Shown here one piece after another: positions 16,534 through 24,987 of a stretch of 64,000 nucleotides of DNA. Each line of letters begins with the position of its first letter. The first letter of the stretch is position 1. The DNA comes from Pseudomonadota bacterium (GTDB taxonomy: Bacteria > Myxococcota > Myxococcia > Myxococcales > Myxococcaceae), in assembly GCA_023423535.1 (NCBI GenBank), contig JAFAFL010000035.1, positions 1 to 64,000 on the forward strand. The letters are read 5' to 3'. Under the pieces are notes generated by a model. That model saw only the letters and a list, made by a program, of their open reading frames with translations. It did not search any database and was not told where the DNA came from. The position numbers were made by a program, and so were the translations under genes.

Positions 16534-17160
16534 ATGGCTCGTTATACCGCCAGCGTCTGCCGCATCTGCCGGCGCGAGAATCTGAAGATGTACCTCAAGG
16601 GCGACCGTTGCTACACGGACAAGTGCGCCATCGAGCGCCGCCCGTACCCCCCCGGCCAGCACGGCCAGGGCCGGGTGAAGTTCTCCGGCTACGGCGTCCA
16701 GCTCCGCGAGAAGCAGAAGGTCAAGCGGATGTACGGCCTGCTCGAGAGCCAGTTCCGCGGCTACTTCAAGCGCGCGGCCGCGGGCACCGGCAAGACGGGT
16801 GAGCGGCTCCTCCAGGAGCTCGAGCTCCGGCTGGACAACGTGGTGTTCCGCATGGGCTTCGCGGACACGCGCAACGAGGCGCGGCAGCTGGTGCGCCACG
16901 GCCACTTCACGGTGAACGGCCGCCGGGTGAACATCCCGTCGTTCCGGACGAAGCCGGGGGACGCGGTCGAGGTGCACGAGAAGGCGAAGAAGATGGTCCG
17001 CATCGCCGAGGCGATGGAGACGGTCGATCGTCGCGGCATCCCGCAGTGGCTCGAGGTGGACAAGAAGGCCCTCCGCGGCACGGTGAAGTCGGTGCCGAAC
17101 CGCGAGGACCTGACGATGCCCATCCAGGAGCAGCTCATCGTCGAGCTCTACTCCAAGTAG
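16534..17160 (+). CDS. rpsD: 30S ribosomal protein S4, zinc-binding type
   Basis: S4 (208 aa) initiates 30S assembly and in E. coli represses the alpha operon. Four cysteines at residues 9, 12, 26 and 31 (CRIC and CYTDKC) form the zinc knuckle of the C+ type. The S4 domain includes ELRLDNVVFRMGFADTRNEAR and LVRHGHFTVNGRRVNIPS. Normal length. Confidence 0.98.
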   Translation: MARYTASVCRICRRENLKMYLKGDRCYTDKCAIERRPYPPGQHGQGRVKFSGYGVQLREKQKVKRMYGLLESQFRGYFKRAAAGTGKTGERLLQELELRLDNVVFRMGFADTRNEARQLVRHGHFTVNGRRVNIPSFRTKPGDAVEVHEKAKKMVRIAEAMETVDRRGIPQWLEVDKKALRGTVKSVPNREDLTMPIQEQLIVELYSK

Positions 17161-17182
17161 AGGCAGCTCCCCAGAGAGCGCG

Positions 17183-17214
17183 CGGCCGGGTGCGGAGAGT
17201 TCCGCGTCCGGCCG
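17183..17214 (+). promoter_or_regulatory. Strong hairpin between rpsD and rpoA
   Basis: A 7-bp outer stem (17183-17189 with 17208-17214) and 5-bp inner stem (17192-17196 with 17201-17205) are separated by a symmetric GT/GT internal loop and capped by GAGT. It lies 22 bp after rpsD in a 182-bp gap. A second dyad (CGGTCCC and GGGACCG) occurs nearer rpoA. It could uncouple rpoA expression from the ribosomal genes. Confidence 0.45.
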
Positions 17215-17342
17215 TCGGCGCTTCCGGGTCTCGACATCCAGAAGTCTCGCAGGGCAGTGGCAGTGCAGTTCAACCGGTCCCGTCCTCCCGCTCTTTCGGC
17301 GGGTAAGTCGGTGGCAGGGACCGCAGGCAAAGGTGAAGAGCA

Positions 17343-18377
17343 ATGGCTGACACGTTCGTGGCGCGCAACTGGCGCGATCTCATCAAGCCCCGCCGGATGG
17401 AGGTGGAGCAGGAGTCCCTCTCCAACACCTACGGCAAGTTCGTGGCCGAACCGCTGGAGCGCGGCTACGGGACGACGCTGGGCAACTCGCTGCGGCGGGT
17501 GCTCCTCTCGTCGCTGCAGGGCGCGGCGATCACCTCGGTGAAGATCGAGGGCGTGGACCACGAGTTCTCGACCATCCCCGAGGTGGCGGAGGACGTGACG
17601 GACGTGGTGCTGAACCTGAAGGAGGTCCTCCTCCGGATGCACAGCAACGAGACGAAGACGCTGCGCATCGAGGCGGAGGGGCCGAAGGAGGTCAAGGCCG
17701 GTGACATCATCGCCGACCCGGACGTGGAGATCCTCAACCCGGGTCACCACATCTGCACCATCAGCGAGGGTGGCCGGCTCCGGATGGAGCTGACCTGCCG
17801 CCGTGGCCGTGGCTACGTGACCGCGCAGGACAACAAGGTGCAGGGCGCGCCGATCGGGACGATCCCGGTGGACTCGCTCTTCTCGCCGATCCGGAAGGTG
17901 AACTACCAGGTCACCAACGCGCGCGTCGGTCAGAAGACGGACTACGACCGGCTGTCGCTCGAGGTGTGGACGAACGGCGCGGTGTCGCCGCAGGATGCGG
18001 TGGCCTTCGCGGCGAAGATCGTGAAGGAGCAGCTGACGGTCTTCATCAACTTCGACGAGGCCGAGGAGCCGGTCGCGGTGGAGGCGCCGAAGGAGGAGGC
18101 GCGCCTGAACGAGAACCTCTTCCGCTCGGTGGACGAGCTGGAGCTCTCGGTGCGGTCGGCGAACTGCCTGCAGCAGGCGAACATCAAGACCATCGGCGAC
18201 CTCGTGCAGAAGAGCGAGGCCGAGATGCTCAAGACGAAGAACTTCGGCCGGAAGTCGCTGAAGGAGATCAAGGAGATCCTCGCGGAGATGGGGCTCTCCC
18301 TCGGCATGAAGCTGGAGAACTGGCCGCCGCGCACTGCGGCGCCGGCTCCCGCGGCCCCGGCCGCGCCGAAGGACTAG
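17343..18377 (+). CDS. rpoA: RNA polymerase alpha subunit
   Basis: The alpha subunit (344 aa) dimerises to scaffold RNA polymerase. The N-terminal domain has FVAEPLERGYGTTLGNSLRR; the C-terminal domain (from about residue 255) has the helix-hairpin-helix ELELSVRSANCLQQANI and TKNFGRKSLKEIKEIL used for UP-element and activator contact. An Ala/Pro-rich tail ends the protein. ATG at 17343 behind AAGGTGAAGAG. Normal length and place. Confidence 0.98.
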   Translation: MADTFVARNWRDLIKPRRMEVEQESLSNTYGKFVAEPLERGYGTTLGNSLRRVLLSSLQGAAITSVKIEGVDHEFSTIPEVAEDVTDVVLNLKEVLLRMHSNETKTLRIEAEGPKEVKAGDIIADPDVEILNPGHHICTISEGGRLRMELTCRRGRGYVTAQDNKVQGAPIGTIPVDSLFSPIRKVNYQVTNARVGQKTDYDRLSLEVWTNGAVSPQDAVAFAAKIVKEQLTVFINFDEAEEPVAVEAPKEEARLNENLFRSVDELELSVRSANCLQQANIKTIGDLVQKSEAEMLKTKNFGRKSLKEIKEILAEMGLSLGMKLENWPPRTAAPAPAAPAAPKD

Positions 18378-18515
18378 GCTTCGCGCCGTCTTCGGTGGTA
18401 GTGGCAGCACGCAGCACGGAGTGGGGGATGTGCCTCCACTCGTAAAACCCCAAGTCGCCGCGCGGTACCTCACACGGCTGCGCGGTTGGACCGGAAGGTC
18501 CCGAAAGGAAGTCCC

Positions 18516-18926
18516 ATGCGTCACGGCGTAGCAGGCAGGAAGCTCGGCAGGACCACGTCGCACCGGAAGGCGATGCTCTCCAACATGGTGGCGTCGCTGC
18601 TCGAGCACGAGCGGATCCACACCACGCTTCCCAAGGCCAAGGAGGCCCGGAAGATCGCCGAGAAGATGATCACCCTCGGCAAGAAGGGTGGCCTCCACAA
18701 CGTGCGGCTGGCGGAGCGGACGCTGAAGAACCGCCCCCTGCTCCAGAAGCTCTTCGGCGAGCTGAAGGATCGCTACGCGGGCCGCAACGGCGGCTACACC
18801 CGCATCGTGCGCACCGGCTTCCGCGTGGGCGATGCGGCCGAGACCGCGTTCCTCGAGCTGGTGGACCGTCCGGAGACGAAGCCGGGCGCCGAGGCCGGTA
18901 ACGAGAAGGCTGCCGCCGCGGAGTAG
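18516..18926 (+). CDS. rplQ: 50S ribosomal protein L17
   Basis: L17 (136 aa) is the last gene of the alpha operon. It opens MRHGVAGRKLGRTTSHRKAM and contains LLEHERIHTTLPKAKEAR and the GGYTRIVRTGFRVGDAA block. An acidic/Ala-rich tail of about 15 residues follows. ATG at 18516 follows AAAGGAAG and matches the family; a terminator hairpin follows the stop. Confidence 0.97.
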   Translation: MRHGVAGRKLGRTTSHRKAMLSNMVASLLEHERIHTTLPKAKEARKIAEKMITLGKKGGLHNVRLAERTLKNRPLLQKLFGELKDRYAGRNGGYTRIVRTGFRVGDAAETAFLELVDRPETKPGAEAGNEKAAAAE

Positions 18927-18952
18927 CCTCCGCTGCAGCACCGCAGTGAGCG

Positions 18953-18986
18953 ACGGGCGCCGGTTCCCCAGGGGAGCGGCGCCCGT
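18953..18986 (+). terminator. Terminator hairpin at end of ribosomal operon
   Basis: A perfect 10-bp stem (18953-18962 with 18977-18986) continues inward with TCCCC/GGGGA pairing, giving a very stable hairpin 24 bp after rplQ. The downstream tract is only weakly T-rich (TGTCGTTG). Confidence 0.6.
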
Positions 18987-19004
18987 TGTCGTTGCGGGAG
19001 GGCC

Positions 19005-19082
19005 CTCGCGGGCGCGGCCTCTCGACGCGTACGGACGGCCGTTCGCGAGCGAGGCGCTCGCGGGCACGGCCTCTCGACGCGT
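19005..19082. repeat. 26-bp imperfect direct repeat in non-coding gap
   Basis: Two copies of a 26-bp sequence (19005-19030 and 19057-19082) differ at one base; the start-to-start distance is 52 bp, and the intervening part is itself a degenerate copy. The core is GGCCTCTCGACGCGT. A weaker third trace may begin near 19110. The repeat lies in the 337-bp gap between rplQ and the next gene, in which no gene is convincing. Confidence 0.6.
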
Positions 19083-19263
19083 GCCGACGCCCGATCGCGC
19101 GCTGAGGGCCATTCGCGGGCGCTGCCGAAGGCGAGGGGCGGCTCGGGCTGGGCCGAGGGCCGCGCGGAAAGGCGTGGAGAGAGCAGGGCTCTGCCTGGGG
19201 CCCACGGTCCACTGCGGGAGGTGCCCAAGCGCTCGAGGGGGCGCCGCGGCCGGGGAACCGGCG

Positions 19264-19860
19264 CTACTTCAGGATGCGGCCGCGCTCCATCAGGCGGGCC
19301 TCGCCGCGGGAGGTGCGGACCCGGATGTCGGTCATCTGCAGGGTGTTCGGCGCGGACTGGCCGCCCTCGCCGAGGAGGCGCTTCGGGTCGAGGGTGAGGG
19401 TGTTCGCGGGCGCTTCGTGCGGGATGCGGGCGACGGAGGCGCGCCAGGTGCCGTTGACCTCCACGGTCACGTCCTCCCAGGTGCGGCCGCTGTCGTTGAC
19501 GATCATGAAGACCGGCGTGTCGAGCACCTGCGAGGTCAGCAGACGCGCGGCGATGTCGTTGGAGGGACCGCTCCCGTCGGAGCAGGCCACGCCGACCCCG
19601 GTGGCGGAGAGCACCGCCCAGGCCGCGACGATGAGGCACTTGAGCTTGAAGAAGCGGTCCCTCCGCTGGAAGTCCGCGAGGCCGTCGCGCGCCATGCCGC
19701 GGAGGTTCAGGGCCGCCTCCAGCGCTTGCGCCTTGAGCGCGTCGGCCACGGGGGCGGGCGCGGCGGCGGGAAGGGGCTTCACCGGCTCGGGGCGCGCGGC
19801 GGACTGGACAGGGCCGGCAGCGGGGGACGGCTCCGGCTTCGGGTGGGACGCTTCCGCCAT
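19264..19860 (-). CDS. Single-pass membrane protein of unknown function
   Basis: A 198-residue protein: about 45 residues rich in Pro, Ala and Glu, an amphipathic stretch, one hydrophobic segment (LIVAAWAVLSATGVGVA) near the middle, and a C-terminal domain of about 110 residues that is probably extracytoplasmic and beta-rich (VFMIVNDSGRTWEDVTVEVNG). ATG at 19860 has GGAG at the right distance; a GTG four codons earlier is the alternative. It is the last gene of the plsC/TPR-lipoprotein unit, 36 bp after the TPR gene. No family recognised. Confidence 0.55.
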   Translation of the reverse strand: MAEASHPKPEPSPAAGPVQSAARPEPVKPLPAAAPAPVADALKAQALEAALNLRGMARDGLADFQRRDRFFKLKCLIVAAWAVLSATGVGVACSDGSGPSNDIAARLLTSQVLDTPVFMIVNDSGRTWEDVTVEVNGTWRASVARIPHEAPANTLTLDPKRLLGEGGQSAPNTLQMTDIRVRTSRGEARLMERGRILK

Positions 19861-19896
19861 GGGAGTCTCCACTCTAACGGATGCGGGGGCGTCGTC

Positions 19897-21315
19897 TCAC
19901 GGCGCCTTCAGCGCCTCCAGCGCGCGGGCAGCGACGGCGTTGCCGGGCTGAGCGGCGAGAACCTTCCGCAGCCACACTTCGGCCTCCTTCGAGGCGTCCT
20001 TGCGTTCGGACTCGCCGCGGGCGCGGGAGTGGCGCTCGAAGTGGAGAATGCCGAGGCGGAGCATGAACTCGACGTTCTCCGGCTCGCGATCGAGGACCGC
20101 CCGCAGCTGCCCATCCGCGGCGGCCCAGTCGCCCTGAAGCTGCATCGCCAGCGCGAGCTTGCCGCGGCCGGGCGTCCAGTCGGGCCGCAGGTGGGTCACC
20201 GCGGCGAAGGCACGGCGCGCCCGGTCGAGCTCGCGGCGCTCCAGGGCGCGGTCTCCCACGCTCAGCCACGCGTCGTCGAGCAGCGGGTTCAGCTCCAGCG
20301 CCCGCTCGAAGTGCTCTCCCGCCTGATCCGCCCGCTGCCGCGACTGGTAGAGCAGCGCGAGGTAGAGGTGGTTGCGGCCGTCCCAGGGCGCGAGCTCCAC
20401 CGCGCGCTTGAACTCCTCCACCGCCCGGCCCGCGTCGTCCACCCGCTGCCAGGCAAGGCCCAAGAGCGCGTGCACCACCGCCGCGTCGGGGTATTCGCGG
20501 AGCAGTTCCTCGAAGGCGACGATCGCCTGCTGCGGCACGTCCCGCTCCTCGAGCCAGACGAGGCCCTCTTCGAGGCGGCCCCGGGCGGAGCGGGGAAGCT
20601 GCTCGAACGGGTCGGACAGCGACTCCATCAGCGCGCGCGCGACGGTCACCTCGGCGGGCGTGGGCCCGGCCTCCACCAGCTTGCGCAGCGCGGCCACCGC
20701 ACCGGGACGGTCTCCGGCGCGGCCGCGCGCTTTCGCCAGCGGCAGCAGCACGTCGCGGCGGTCCGGCGCCAGCTGGTGCGCGCGCTCCAGCGGCCCGAGG
20801 GACTCGCCGAAGCGCTCGGACTCGAGGAGGGCGAGGCCCAGCCGGTAGTGCAGCTCCGGGACCTCGGGCGCGAGGGAGACGGCACGGCGGAAGTCGTCCA
20901 CCGCGCGCTCGGCCTCGGACGGGCCGGCGAAGCGCGCGAGGCCCAGCATGTAGGCGGTCACCGCGGGGGGACGGCCCTCCGCGTCGGAAGAGGCACCGGA
21001 GGCCGAAGACTTCGAAGAGCCTTCGAGCCGCGCGATGAGCCCGTCCGCCCGGTGCGTGCGCACGTGCGCCTCCACCAGCGAGCGCGCGGTCTCCAGATCG
21101 GAAGGATCCTCCCGGTGAAGCTGCTCGAGCAGGGGGAGGGCGCGCGCCCAGTCCTTCTTCGAGACCTGCACCTGCGCCTGCTCGCGGGTGGAGAGGCCGG
21201 CGCCGGCGCCTCGGGTGGTGCTGCAGCCGGTCAGCGACGGAAGGGCCAGCAGGGCCGCCAGCGAGGCCGAGGCGACGAGCTTGCGCGGCGTGCGCCCGAG
21301 GATGGGGCGGGTCAT
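19897..21315 (-). CDS. TPR-repeat lipoprotein
   Basis: A 472-residue lipoprotein. The signal peptide ends in a lipobox (LTGC, Cys31). The rest is a series of tetratricopeptide-type helical pairs, for example AVDDFRRAVSLAPEVPELHY, AVEEFKRAVELAPWDGRNH and AGEHFERALELNPLLDDAW, suggesting a periplasm-facing scaffold. The start overlaps the stop of plsC (ATGA), so they are translated together. Partners are unknown; a role in envelope assembly is a guess from repeat type and location. Confidence 0.8.
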   Translation of the reverse strand: MTRPILGRTPRKLVASASLAALLALPSLTGCSTTRGAGAGLSTREQAQVQVSKKDWARALPLLEQLHREDPSDLETARSLVEAHVRTHRADGLIARLEGSSKSSASGASSDAEGRPPAVTAYMLGLARFAGPSEAERAVDDFRRAVSLAPEVPELHYRLGLALLESERFGESLGPLERAHQLAPDRRDVLLPLAKARGRAGDRPGAVAALRKLVEAGPTPAEVTVARALMESLSDPFEQLPRSARGRLEEGLVWLEERDVPQQAIVAFEELLREYPDAAVVHALLGLAWQRVDDAGRAVEEFKRAVELAPWDGRNHLYLALLYQSRQRADQAGEHFERALELNPLLDDAWLSVGDRALERRELDRARRAFAAVTHLRPDWTPGRGKLALAMQLQGDWAAADGQLRAVLDREPENVEFMLRLGILHFERHSRARGESERKDASKEAEVWLRKVLAAQPGNAVAARALEALKAP

Positions 21316-22223
21316 CGCGAGGCCTCCCGGTGGCGCTGGGGCTCGTCAGGGGGCACCGCCGAAGCGACCGCGGGGACTTCGTTCCTGCGCGTCTGCGCCC
21401 GGCGGCGCTGTGCCTCCAGCGAGACGGCCTCGCCCACACCCTCCAGCCCTGCCGCGGCCACCGCGTCTTCCACGTCGCCTCCCTTGCCGCCGATCTCGAG
21501 GCTCTGGCGGATGATGACCTCGCGCACGTCCCGGGTGAGCCGGTCGCGCTCCTCCGGACCGTACAGCGACGCGTCGATGGGCCGGCCGATCTTCACGTGG
21601 ATCTCTCCGCCGGTCTGGATGCGCCAGGAGTTCTTCGGCATCAGCCGGGCAGTGCCCTCGACGGTCACCGGGCACACCGCCACGCCGGCCTTCAGCGCGA
21701 GCGCGAAAGGGCCCTTCTTGAACGGCAGCACCCGCCCGTCCGCGGAGCGCGTGCCCTCCGGATAGACGACGATGCTCGTGCCCCGGCGGATCCGCAGCGC
21801 GGCGCGGTCGAGCGAGGCGATGGCGCGCTGCCGGTTCCCGCGGTCGATGAGGATGTGACCGGCGAGCCAGAGGTACCAGCCCAGCACCGGCACCCACTTC
21901 AGCGAGTGCTTCGCCACGAAGCGCAGGTTCCCCGGCACCGCGAGGAGCACCACCGGGATGTCGAAGGTGGACTGGTGGTTCGAGACGTAGATCGTCGGCC
22001 GCTTCGGATCGACGTTCTCCCGCCCGTGCACCACGAGCTTTGCGCCGCTCATCCAGACGAGGAACGGCGCCCACCAGTCCCGCGCCATCCAGACCGCGCC
22101 GCTCTTCGGGTGGACGATCGTCGCCAACGCCGCGAGCGGGAAGAGGAGCGTCATCCACGCCCCGTGCACGAACATGTGGAAGAGCATCCGCGACAGGTGC
22201 TTCACGCGGCCGATCCCTACCAT
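21312..22223 (-). CDS. plsC: 1-acylglycerol-3-phosphate acyltransferase (PlsC family)
   Basis: A 303-residue membrane-bound acyltransferase that would acylate lysophosphatidic acid to phosphatidic acid in phospholipid synthesis. The catalytic HX4D motif is NHQSTFD (residues 82-88) and the substrate motif is EGTR (156-159). A hydrophobic N-terminal segment anchors it. About 50 extra C-terminal residues are basic and low-complexity. ATG at 22223 gives the family-like N-terminus, though the ribosome binding site is weak. PlsC-type proteins can prefer other acceptors, so substrate is not certain. Confidence 0.85.
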   Translation of the reverse strand: MVGIGRVKHLSRMLFHMFVHGAWMTLLFPLAALATIVHPKSGAVWMARDWWAPFLVWMSGAKLVVHGRENVDPKRPTIYVSNHQSTFDIPVVLLAVPGNLRFVAKHSLKWVPVLGWYLWLAGHILIDRGNRQRAIASLDRAALRIRRGTSIVVYPEGTRSADGRVLPFKKGPFALALKAGVAVCPVTVEGTARLMPKNSWRIQTGGEIHVKIGRPIDASLYGPEERDRLTRDVREVIIRQSLEIGGKGGDVEDAVAAAGLEGVGEAVSLEAQRRRAQTRRNEVPAVASAVPPDEPQRHREASR

Positions 22224-22365
22224 GTCCGGCAGCACACACGGGGCGCCGCTTTGCCCCGGAGGGCCCTTGTGCCCGGCTCCCTGCTGGCTCTCCGGGCGCG
22301 AGGAGCGGGGGGACGATGCAAAGCGACAGTGGAACCGCGGCGTGGGGAGGGCTAGAAGCCCGGCG

Positions 22366-22980
22366 GTGGGACGCCGCAAGTTCATCGCCATCGCGGGCAA
22401 CATCGGCGCGGGCAAGACCGAGCTGACGGGGTTCCTCACCCGAAAGTACGCGCTCGTCCCGTTCTACGAGCCGAACGACGAGAACCCGTACCTCCAGGAC
22501 TTCTACCGGGACATGAAGACGTGGGCGTTCCGCTCGCAGCTCTTCTTCCTCTCGAAGAAGTTCCAGCTCCACCGGGAGATGGAGAAGGTGGACGGGACGC
22601 TGTTGCAGGACCGCACGCTCTACGAGGACGCGGAGATCTTCGCGCGCAACCTCCACCGGCAGCGGTTCATCGACAAGCGCGACTGGGGCACCTACTGGTC
22701 GCTGTACGAGGGCATTGCCCAGACGCTGCAGCCGCCCGATCTGATGATCTACCTGCGCTGCCCGGTGCGCACCCTCAAGGACCGGATCCGCCTGCGCGGC
22801 CGGGAGATGGAGCAGGACATCCCCACGAGCTACCTGAAGCGGCTGAACGACCTCTACGAGGAGTGGTTCGCCGGGTACAAGCTGTCGCCGGTGCTGGTGC
22901 TGCCGACGGACAAGCTCGACTACGTGCAGGACCTCGTGGACCGGGTGGACCTCTTCCGCAAGATCGAGAGGTACCTGTGA
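22366..22980 (+). CDS. Deoxynucleoside kinase (dNK family)
   Basis: A 204-residue kinase of the deoxyadenosine/deoxycytidine/deoxyguanosine kinase family, which phosphorylates salvaged deoxynucleosides. The P-loop is GNIGAGKT (residues 11-18), QDRTLYEDAEIFA is the DRS-like catalytic block, and RIRLRGREMEQDIP is the lid. The GTG at 22366 gives the usual N-terminus. Base specificity cannot be read from sequence alone. It overlaps the next gene by GTGA and is transcribed away from plsC across a 142-bp GC-rich spacer with no clear promoter. Confidence 0.85.
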   Translation: MGRRKFIAIAGNIGAGKTELTGFLTRKYALVPFYEPNDENPYLQDFYRDMKTWAFRSQLFFLSKKFQLHREMEKVDGTLLQDRTLYEDAEIFARNLHRQRFIDKRDWGTYWSLYEGIAQTLQPPDLMIYLRCPVRTLKDRIRLRGREMEQDIPTSYLKRLNDLYEEWFAGYKLSPVLVLPTDKLDYVQDLVDRVDLFRKIERYL

Positions 22981-24149
22981 AGGAGGTCTACATCCTCGCG
23001 GCGCCGTCGGCGGAGCCGCTGGCGGTGGAGGCGATGATCGAGGCGCTGGAGGCGGACGACGTGACGCTCCAGCCGCTGGAGGGCGAGCACGGCTTCACGC
23101 TGCGCGCCGGCGAGTCGGCGGTGGAGGTGCGCTTCGAGACCCTCGCCGGTCCCCTGGGCTGGACGCCTGATTTCCTCACCGGCAGCGACGAATCGCAGGA
23201 GCTCTTGAAGACCGCGCGCGGCTTCTACCGGATCTCCTACGAGCTGGGGCGGCCGCAGCCGAGCGTGGCGGTGTTCGAGGCGCTCTGGTGCGCGCGGACG
23301 ATCATGGAGCTGCTCGGGGACGGCGCGCTGCTCGACGTGACCGCGTTCAAGCTCCACGACGCGGAGGACGTGCGCGAGATCACCGAGCTCGAGTTCGACA
23401 TCCGCGACCACGTGAACCTCCACGCGGTGCAGGTGGCGGAGGGGAACACGCCGCTGTGGGTGCACTCGCACGGGATGGAGAAGTTCGGCACGCGGGACCT
23501 CGAGGTGTTCCAGCTCGCCGACGAGGACCTCCCCGCGGCGGAGAGCTTTCTCCACCAGCTCTGCACCGACCTCGCGTTCGGTCAGGGGCCGCCGGTGCGC
23601 TCGCCGGTGGATGGGGGCGGGGACTCGTTCATCCTCGTGCCGTCGGAGGAGGCGCGAAGCAGCCTGATGGGCCTGCCGCTCGACGCGTTCGAGGGCCACG
23701 AGGGCAACTTCCTCACCGTGCTCTCCGGCGGCGGGCGGCACAACCTCTCCTCGCTGCTCGCGCCCTACCGCGACCAGTTCGTGGACGAGGATCCGGCGAG
23801 GACCGACGCCCTGCGCACCCAGGCGAAGATCCTCCTGCCCGCGTTCAAGGCGCGCTTCGGCCGCCGCGGGTTGATGGAGCCGCTCTCCTTCCGCGTGAGG
23901 GCCCCGTTCGAGGCGCACCCGGACGGCGAGCCGGTGAACGAGGACCTCTGGGCGGAGGTCGTCACCTGGGAGCAGGACGCGCTCGTGGGCCGGCTGGTGG
24001 ACGGCTCGTCGCACACGACCGAGTGGCGGAAGGGCGCGCACGTGAAGATCGACGAGGAGTCGATCAACGCCATCGCCATCGCGCAGGACGGCCACGTGAT
24101 GGAGGACGAGGAGCTCGCGGCGCTGCTCGCGGCCGAACGGCCGATGTAA
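22977..24149 (+). CDS. DUF2314-like protein coupled to dNK
   Basis: A 390-residue cytoplasmic protein. The C-terminal 85 or so residues look like DUF2314 (LWAEVVTWEQDALVGRLVDG followed by the KGAHVKIDEESINAIAI block); the N-terminal 290 residues are unassigned, with no signal peptide or membrane segment. The GTG start overlaps the kinase stop (GTGA), so production is coupled to it, suggesting but not proving a shared role. No catalytic motif recognised. Confidence 0.65.
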   Translation: MKEVYILAAPSAEPLAVEAMIEALEADDVTLQPLEGEHGFTLRAGESAVEVRFETLAGPLGWTPDFLTGSDESQELLKTARGFYRISYELGRPQPSVAVFEALWCARTIMELLGDGALLDVTAFKLHDAEDVREITELEFDIRDHVNLHAVQVAEGNTPLWVHSHGMEKFGTRDLEVFQLADEDLPAAESFLHQLCTDLAFGQGPPVRSPVDGGGDSFILVPSEEARSSLMGLPLDAFEGHEGNFLTVLSGGGRHNLSSLLAPYRDQFVDEDPARTDALRTQAKILLPAFKARFGRRGLMEPLSFRVRAPFEAHPDGEPVNEDLWAEVVTWEQDALVGRLVDGSSHTTEWRKGAHVKIDEESINAIAIAQDGHVMEDEELAALLAAERPM

Positions 24150-24170
24150 CGGCCTGAGCGCGGCGCGGCG

Positions 24171-24926
24171 TCAGGGGAAGAGCGTGGCGTAGCCGGCGAA
24201 GAGCTCGGAGGTGAGGCGCTGGCCTCCGCTTCGGCCCGGCGCGTCGGGCGCGCGCAGTGCGTCGTTCACCACCTCGCCGGTCTCCGGGTGCACGCGCGCT
24301 TTGGGATGATTGAGGTTCATGCGGTAGCGCACCACCCCCTGCGCCACGCGGTGGATGACGGTCACCGTTCCGTCCGCGCGGACCTCGTCCACGATGCCGA
24401 TGTGGGTGAGCCCGTCGTTGCGCCGGCCGTCGCGGTTGAGGTCGTAGGTCTCGCGGAAGAAGACCAGATCGCCGGGCAGCGGGCGGCCGCCGTCGTACAC
24501 GCGCCCGTGCTCGCGGGCGTAACGCCAGATCGCGGTGACCGCGTTGTCCGCGCGCGAGGCTTCGGAGAGCACGTTGAAGCCGGCCCGTCCGTACACCGCA
24601 CGGATGAGGCCGGTGCAGTCGTCCGGGTGCCGGCGCCCGTCGAGCACCACGCGCTTCTTGCCCACCTGCGACCGGGCGTCCGCAACCACCTGCTCGCGGG
24701 TGCGGCGCGGCGTGGGCTCGTTCTCCGCGGTGGCGTGGGTCGTCGCAATGGGGCGGGGCACGGCTCTGGGCGCGGCGGCGCGGGTGTAGCCGGAAGCGGA
24801 GGCCCCGGAGGTCAGGGCACCGCGCGCGCCGACCGGGGTGCCGGTGGCGCAGCCGGAGAGGGGCACCGCGGCGGACGCGATCGCCGCGCAGGCGCCGAGG
24901 AGTCTGAAGCGAAGGGCGCAGCGCAC
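24171..24926 (-). CDS. NlpC/P60-like lipoprotein peptidase
   Basis: A 251-residue protein with a lipobox (LSGC, Cys26) and a C-terminal NlpC/P60-type fold: DDCTGLIRAVY with the candidate catalytic Cys104, PGDLVFF at about 151-157, THIGIV with His175, and His192. Such enzymes cut peptidoglycan stem peptides, here probably from the inner face of the outer membrane. The linker between is Ala/Pro/Thr-rich. GTG start at 24926; 61 bp separate it from the divergent next gene. Confidence 0.7.
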   Translation of the reverse strand: MRCALRFRLLGACAAIASAAVPLSGCATGTPVGARGALTSGASASGYTRAAAPRAVPRPIATTHATAENEPTPRRTREQVVADARSQVGKKRVVLDGRRHPDDCTGLIRAVYGRAGFNVLSEASRADNAVTAIWRYAREHGRVYDGGRPLPGDLVFFRETYDLNRDGRRNDGLTHIGIVDEVRADGTVTVIHRVAQGVVRYRMNLNHPKARVHPETGEVVNDALRAPDAPGRSGGQRLTSELFAGYATLFP

Positions 24927-24987
24927 GGCCGGATGGTCGCTTCACGCTCGGGGACGGTCAAAAAAGCTGTGGTACCTTCCGAGGCCC

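Noticed and set aside
18670..19639. Minus-strand open frames over rplQ and the repeat region with Arg/Pro-rich translations
   Set aside because: They lie on the opposite strand of a certain ribosomal gene and reflect high GC content; no ribosome binding site or family motif supports them.
18834..21765. Very long plus-strand open frame across the TPR lipoprotein region
   Set aside because: It is antisense to the lipoprotein, whose lipobox and TPR repeats are clear; the plus-strand product is His/Arg/Gly-rich without motifs.
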